Assembly (NCBI GenBank): GCA_019614645.1
Contig: JABWDB010000004.1
Location: 372,001-436,000, forward strand
Origin: Stratiolaelaps scimitus
Taxonomy: Eukaryota > Arthropoda > Arachnida > Mesostigmata > Laelapidae
Length of the DNA: 64,000 nt
Direction: 5' to 3'
A model generated the notes under the pieces. It had not been told where the DNA came from. It was given only the letters and a program-made list of their open reading frames with translations, and searched no databases. The position numbers and the translations under genes were made by a program. Numbering within the stretch: position 1 is the stretch's first letter; the number at the start of each line of letters is the position of its first letter. Positions 63,142-64,000 of this stretch are shown here, piece by piece.

Positions 63142-63789
63142 GTAGATGTGATGTATTATAAGCAATATCTGCCTGTCTGTCATAAACAATAAATTGTTGC
63201 TATTTGTCGTGTGTCTTCCCATCTGCTACAGATCCGTCACATACAACCACGATCATCTTGAGTGTGATCTTCCTCTTCGTTGTGCCACTCGTTCTGTTCT
63301 TTGTCTCGTGGACGATATTCTCAAAGAAGGACCTTCTGTCCAAGTGGAGACTGCGGCGTCGCAAGCTCGCTGTCAAACATGCCGCTCGTCAAGGTCCACT
63401 GCTAAATCTTTACGATAAGACCCAGATCCCGAAGTCGGTTAACGCGATCGGGCCGATAGTTGTGGCCAACGGTAAAGCCCAGCAGACCACAGCGATCAAT
63501 GGTGAACAGAATGGCGGGCCATACTCGAATGTTCAGACGCTTGCCAACGGAAAACCAATGACGGAGTCGAAGCTCGATGGCCGTGGAGTCATCAGACCCG
63601 CTCGGCCTGCGCCACCTCCACCGCCCGGGAAGGTTCGCCCACAGGGCGTCGATGCAGAGGCATCCAGCTCCCCGACAACGGAACTTGGCCCTGCGCAAAG
63701 AGTTCAGCTCCAACAACAGCCACCTACTCAGCCGCAGATACATCATCAACCATTACAGCAGGCGGCGTCCCAACAGTCGAATCTGAAAT
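49939..63789 (+). CDS. ADAM metalloprotease, meltrin group (ADAM9/12/19/33-like), partial, nine exons
   Basis: Membrane-anchored zinc metalloprotease-disintegrin, predicted to act at the cell surface in shedding and adhesion. Exons are 49939-50021, 56865-56971, 57551-57768, 59271-59461, 60340-60958, 61432-61604, 61926-62048, 62445-62713 and 63232-63789. All introns are GT-AG and every junction keeps frame, giving about 780 residues. Numbering from the first visible residue: prodomain 1-80, basic cleavage site RIRRKR near 81-87, reprolysin domain about 105-305 with HELGHNFGMEHD at 243-254 and Met-turn CVMYP at 266-270, disintegrin about 307-395 with an ECD loop at 376-378, cysteine-rich about 396-555, EGF-like about 560-585, transmembrane 602-624, then a tail with the SH3-type proline run PARPAPPPPPG. 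The GGSIDSGP stretch before the membrane is typical of the ADAM12/19 group. Fly paralogues are not resolved, so no symbol is given. The 5' prodomain and signal peptide are not joined here, and the 3' end is at the window edge. Confidence 0.93.
51955..52115 (+). mobile_element. SINE family A copy 5
   Basis: A B-box GGTTCGATCCCG lies at 51982, followed by GTCGCACATTTGCATATAAA, then GTCCGTCTTACGAGGCAATG and GAGAGTCAGCCTGGAAAA. The A-box half is degraded. It lies in the large ADAM intron between 50022 and 56864, in the same orientation as the gene. Confidence 0.72.
52210..52240. other. perfect 12-bp hairpin
   Basis: Arms ATACCATAGCAT (52210-52221) and ATGCTATGGTAT (52229-52240) flank a 7-base loop ACGTTCG. 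Outer GACAC (52199-52203) and GTGTC (52242-52246) can add 5 bp across a bulge. It follows SINE A copy 5 by about 100 bases. Confidence 0.75.
52545..52690 (-). mobile_element. SINE family B copy 2 (minus strand), best-preserved head
   Basis: On the minus strand it reads GGCTTGGACGGCTCAGTGGT (A-box GGCTCAGTGG), CGCGGGTTTGAGCCCCGCTG (B-box), TGACATATAAGAGAGAGATT, AAGCATTGTGAAATTGCAGC and the AATAAACCAATAAAGCTTTA tail. The distance between A and B boxes is tRNA-like. It is in the large ADAM intron, antisense to the gene. Confidence 0.75.
56865..56971 (+). CDS. ADAM exon: prodomain, cysteine-switch region
   Basis: The acceptor is ATTTCAG and the donor is GTAAGA. It enters in phase 2 and leaves in phase 1. 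It encodes GIIWDRDEVFHLHSNGTHSL followed by an acidic stretch and ends in HFKCG, matching the ADAM prodomain pattern of a GLI strand, a hydrophobic-His segment and a late cysteine. That cysteine is a candidate for the zinc-binding cysteine switch, which is inference from the family. NGT is a potential N-glycosylation sequon. Confidence 0.88.
57551..57768 (+). CDS. ADAM exon: furin site and first strand of the protease domain
   Basis: The acceptor is ATCCTCAG and the donor is GTAAGA. It starts by completing a glycine codon and ends in phase 0. It carries the polybasic sequence GRIRRKRG (57601-57624), a fit to the R-x-(K/R)-R proprotein-convertase consensus, so the zymogen is probably cut in the secretory pathway. 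A short linker follows, then SRFVEMVMVHDHQQFVKF, the beta-strand that opens reprolysin domains (R/K-Y/F-V-E-hydrophobic-V-x-D/H). There is a SINE just downstream in the following intron. Confidence 0.93.
57804..58075 (+). mobile_element. SINE family A copy 6, in an ADAM intron
   Basis: The head reads GAGCCCGACGGCCTGGCGCT then GCATTCATGTGCGCC, with B-box GGGTTCGATCCCC at 57869. The body has CACCGTTGCACATTTTCATT, AAAGGGGTCCGTCTTACGAA and GAGAGTCAGCCCGAATAAAA. Its distal part (GTGCATACGGGCGTAAAT) still matches copy 2 (GCATGTGGGCGTAGAT), so the family is longer than the head and body alone. It starts 35 bases after the donor of exon 57551-57768. Confidence 0.78.
58330..58455 (+). mobile_element. 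possible LINE 3' coding fragment in an ADAM intron
   Basis: At 58387-58452 the frame reads CTVSHRLVECQRMNFVRDRD, then YL. This resembles the end of many LINE ORF2 proteins, where a Cys-containing L-T-V-x-H-(V/I)-L-x-E-C-P segment precedes R-x-x-(F/Y)-L. It follows SINE copy 6 by about 300 bases. No RT motif is seen nearby. Confidence 0.35.
59271..59461 (+). CDS. ADAM exon: reprolysin domain, N-terminal half
   Basis: The acceptor is CGATCAG and the donor is GTCAGT, a weaker but usable GT site. It runs from phase 0 to phase 2. It encodes VANIVNALYAPLNIFVVLVG then VKVWSQRDEI and ends in DNAQLVT. These are the helix and central beta-sheet strands of M12B proteases, with the conserved motifs ANIV...Y.PLNI, LVG.(E/K).W and NAQL. 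Confidence 0.95.
59462..60339 (+). other. ADAM intron
   Basis: Bounded by GTCAGT and ATTTTAG. AT-rich, with nothing recognised inside. Confidence 0.8.
60340..60958 (+). CDS. ADAM exon: zinc-binding catalytic core and disintegrin domain
   Basis: The acceptor is ATTTTAG and the donor is GTTAGT. The first base completes a threonine codon and the exon ends in phase 0. It is the largest exon, with 206 whole codons. It holds the complete active site: HELGHNFGMEHD at 60467-60502, with three zinc-ligand histidines and the catalytic glutamate, followed by the Met-turn CVMYP. So the enzyme is predicted to be active, unlike the ADAM11/22/23 group. It continues with the disintegrin domain from CGNGLVEEGEECDCG through CRAESGECDLSEHC. 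The integrin-contact loop reads ECD, not RGD. Confidence 0.97.
60959..61431 (+). other. ADAM intron with (TA)n
   Basis: Bounded by GTTAGT and ATATCAG. It contains an (AT)n run at 61105-61122. Confidence 0.8.
61432..61604 (+). CDS. ADAM exon: start of cysteine-rich domain
   Basis: The acceptor is AATATCAG and the donor is GTACGT. It runs from phase 0 to phase 2. It encodes AYCYMGSCSSHDMQCKKLWG and a later SCF...G..FGSCG block. This is the classic ADAM cysteine-rich opening (Y-C-x-x-G-x-C ... Q-C-x-x-x-W-G ... C-F...N..G...G.CG). It carries one NGT sequon. Confidence 0.95.
61926..62048 (+). CDS. ADAM exon: cysteine-rich domain, CGTLHC segment
   Basis: The acceptor is CATCAG and the donor is GTGAGT. 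The first base completes a lysine codon (AA|A) and the exon ends in phase 2. It encodes DVMCGTLHCTHLNERLEYGM and then a hydrophobic and basic stretch ending in HTC. The pair C-G-x-L-x-C is the family signature D-x-x-C-G-x-(L/I)-x-C. Confidence 0.92.
62049..62444 (+). other. ADAM intron
   Basis: Bounded by GTGAGT and CATATAG. A frame of 83 codons at 62053-62304 inside it has no domain and is not needed for the protein. Confidence 0.8.
62445..62713 (+). CDS. ADAM exon: end of cysteine-rich domain, EGF-like module and juxtamembrane stalk
   Basis: The acceptor is CATATAG and the donor is GTATGT. It starts by completing an arginine codon and ends in phase 1. It encodes SAIVDLGATDPDPGQAANGA, ACGSNRACLNARC, then the EGF-like block CEYRCFGHGVCNHLGHCHC. 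The stalk reads APPYCNFPGNGGSIDSGP, closely resembling the equivalent stretch of vertebrate ADAM12 and ADAM19. This exon is the best evidence for the meltrin subgroup over ADAM10/17 or ADAM11/22/23. Confidence 0.93.
62714..63231 (+). other. ADAM intron with (TA)n
   Basis: Bounded by GTATGT and CTACAG. A (TA)n array lies at 63094-63138. Confidence 0.8.
63232..63789 (+). CDS. ADAM exon: transmembrane helix and cytoplasmic tail
   Basis: The acceptor is TGCTACAG and the donor is GTAAGT (63790). It begins AT to complete an aspartate codon. The hydrophobic segment IILSVIFLFVVPLVLFFVSW lies at about residues 602-621 and is followed by the stop-transfer sequence KWRLRRRK. The tail has PARPAPPPPPG, a likely SH3-domain ligand as in other meltrin tails, and a Q/P-rich end (QLQQQPPTQPQIHHQPLQQ). 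The exon ends one base into a codon. If unspliced, the frame runs into a (TA)n array and adds only a Tyr-Ile repeat before a stop. Confidence 0.92.
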
Positions 63790-63811
63790 GTAAGTGTTGC
63801 CGTATTCTCTC

Positions 63812-63843
<32 letters not shown>
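63812..63843. repeat. (TA)n immediately after the last visible ADAM exon
   Basis: 32 bases of TA starting 22 bases after the donor. Reading through the donor would append Tyr-Ile repeats to the tail. Confidence 0.95.
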
Positions 63844-63846
<3 letters not shown>

Positions 63847-63986
63847 TTTACAGCAGGTTGCTCTGCTGTATCGCATCGCCTTGTAATCGTCTGCGCTGGT
63901 CGTATTTATATGACATACAAACGGAATATGGATAATGTGGAAATATCACACCGGTGAAACAGGCATCTTTAAAGATTTGTTCTCAG

Positions 63987-64000
63987 GAAGGACTTACTCT
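63987..64000 (+). other. possible start of the next ADAM exon, with a split stop codon
   Basis: A pyrimidine-containing TTGTTCTCAG at 63977-63986 looks like a 3' splice site. Exon 63232-63789 ends with a single T, so joining to GAAGG here would make TGA at the junction and end the protein after SNLK. Alternatively this AG is not used and the real exon is beyond the window. The sequence stops after 14 bases, so I cannot decide. Confidence 0.25.

Noticed and set aside
1..64000. CRISPR array, bacterial operon or integrated virus
   Set aside because: No regularly spaced direct repeats with unique spacers, no ribosome-binding-site/operon layout and no viral structural or replication gene seen. 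Simple repeats are microsatellites.

Overview
The window is animal nuclear DNA. It has spliced genes with GT–AG introns, dispersed retroposons, very many simple repeats and little protein-coding sequence. An arthropod, perhaps a mite or tick, is my best guess. That guess rests on the gene family and repeat style only and is not proven. No bacterial operon, CRISPR array, rRNA or intact tRNA gene was seen.

The one gene I recognise with certainty is on the + strand at the right end. Nine exons from 49939 to 63789 join in frame at every junction. They encode about 780 residues of a membrane-anchored ADAM metalloprotease: late prodomain, furin-type cleavage site, reprolysin (M12B) catalytic domain with an intact zinc site, disintegrin domain, cysteine-rich region, EGF-like module, one transmembrane helix and a proline- and glutamine-rich cytoplasmic tail. 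The layout and the sequence near the membrane point to the meltrin group (ADAM9/12/19/33). The first part of the prodomain was not found. A plausible signal-peptide exon lies at 39673-39890, and a TATA plus initiator arrangement at 34921-34953 could be a promoter. Both links to the ADAM gene are inference.

The left 39 kb has no gene I can name. It alternates AT-rich stretches with GC-rich blocks carrying CAG/CTG, CAA/TTG and GGC triplet repeats (about 0.4-1.5, 10.2-12.1, 20.4-21.1, 23.2-25.1 and 34.8-35.6 kb; another lies at 42.5-45.7 kb). These could be 5' untranslated exons, promoters or enhancers, or simply intron. Open frames there are mostly driven by low-complexity sequence.

The window holds at least two tRNA-derived SINE families. 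Family A has six copies and family B has three. Two family-A copies (about 14.9 and 40.9 kb) continue into the same non-LTR-retrotransposon-like coding segment, which suggests a chimeric or nested element. A decayed non-LTR retrotransposon with an endonuclease motif and the start of the reverse-transcriptase region lies at 40.7-42.06 kb, and a second LINE-like fragment sits in an ADAM intron. About thirty (TA)n, (ATT)n and (GA)n arrays are scattered throughout, including in the ADAM introns.
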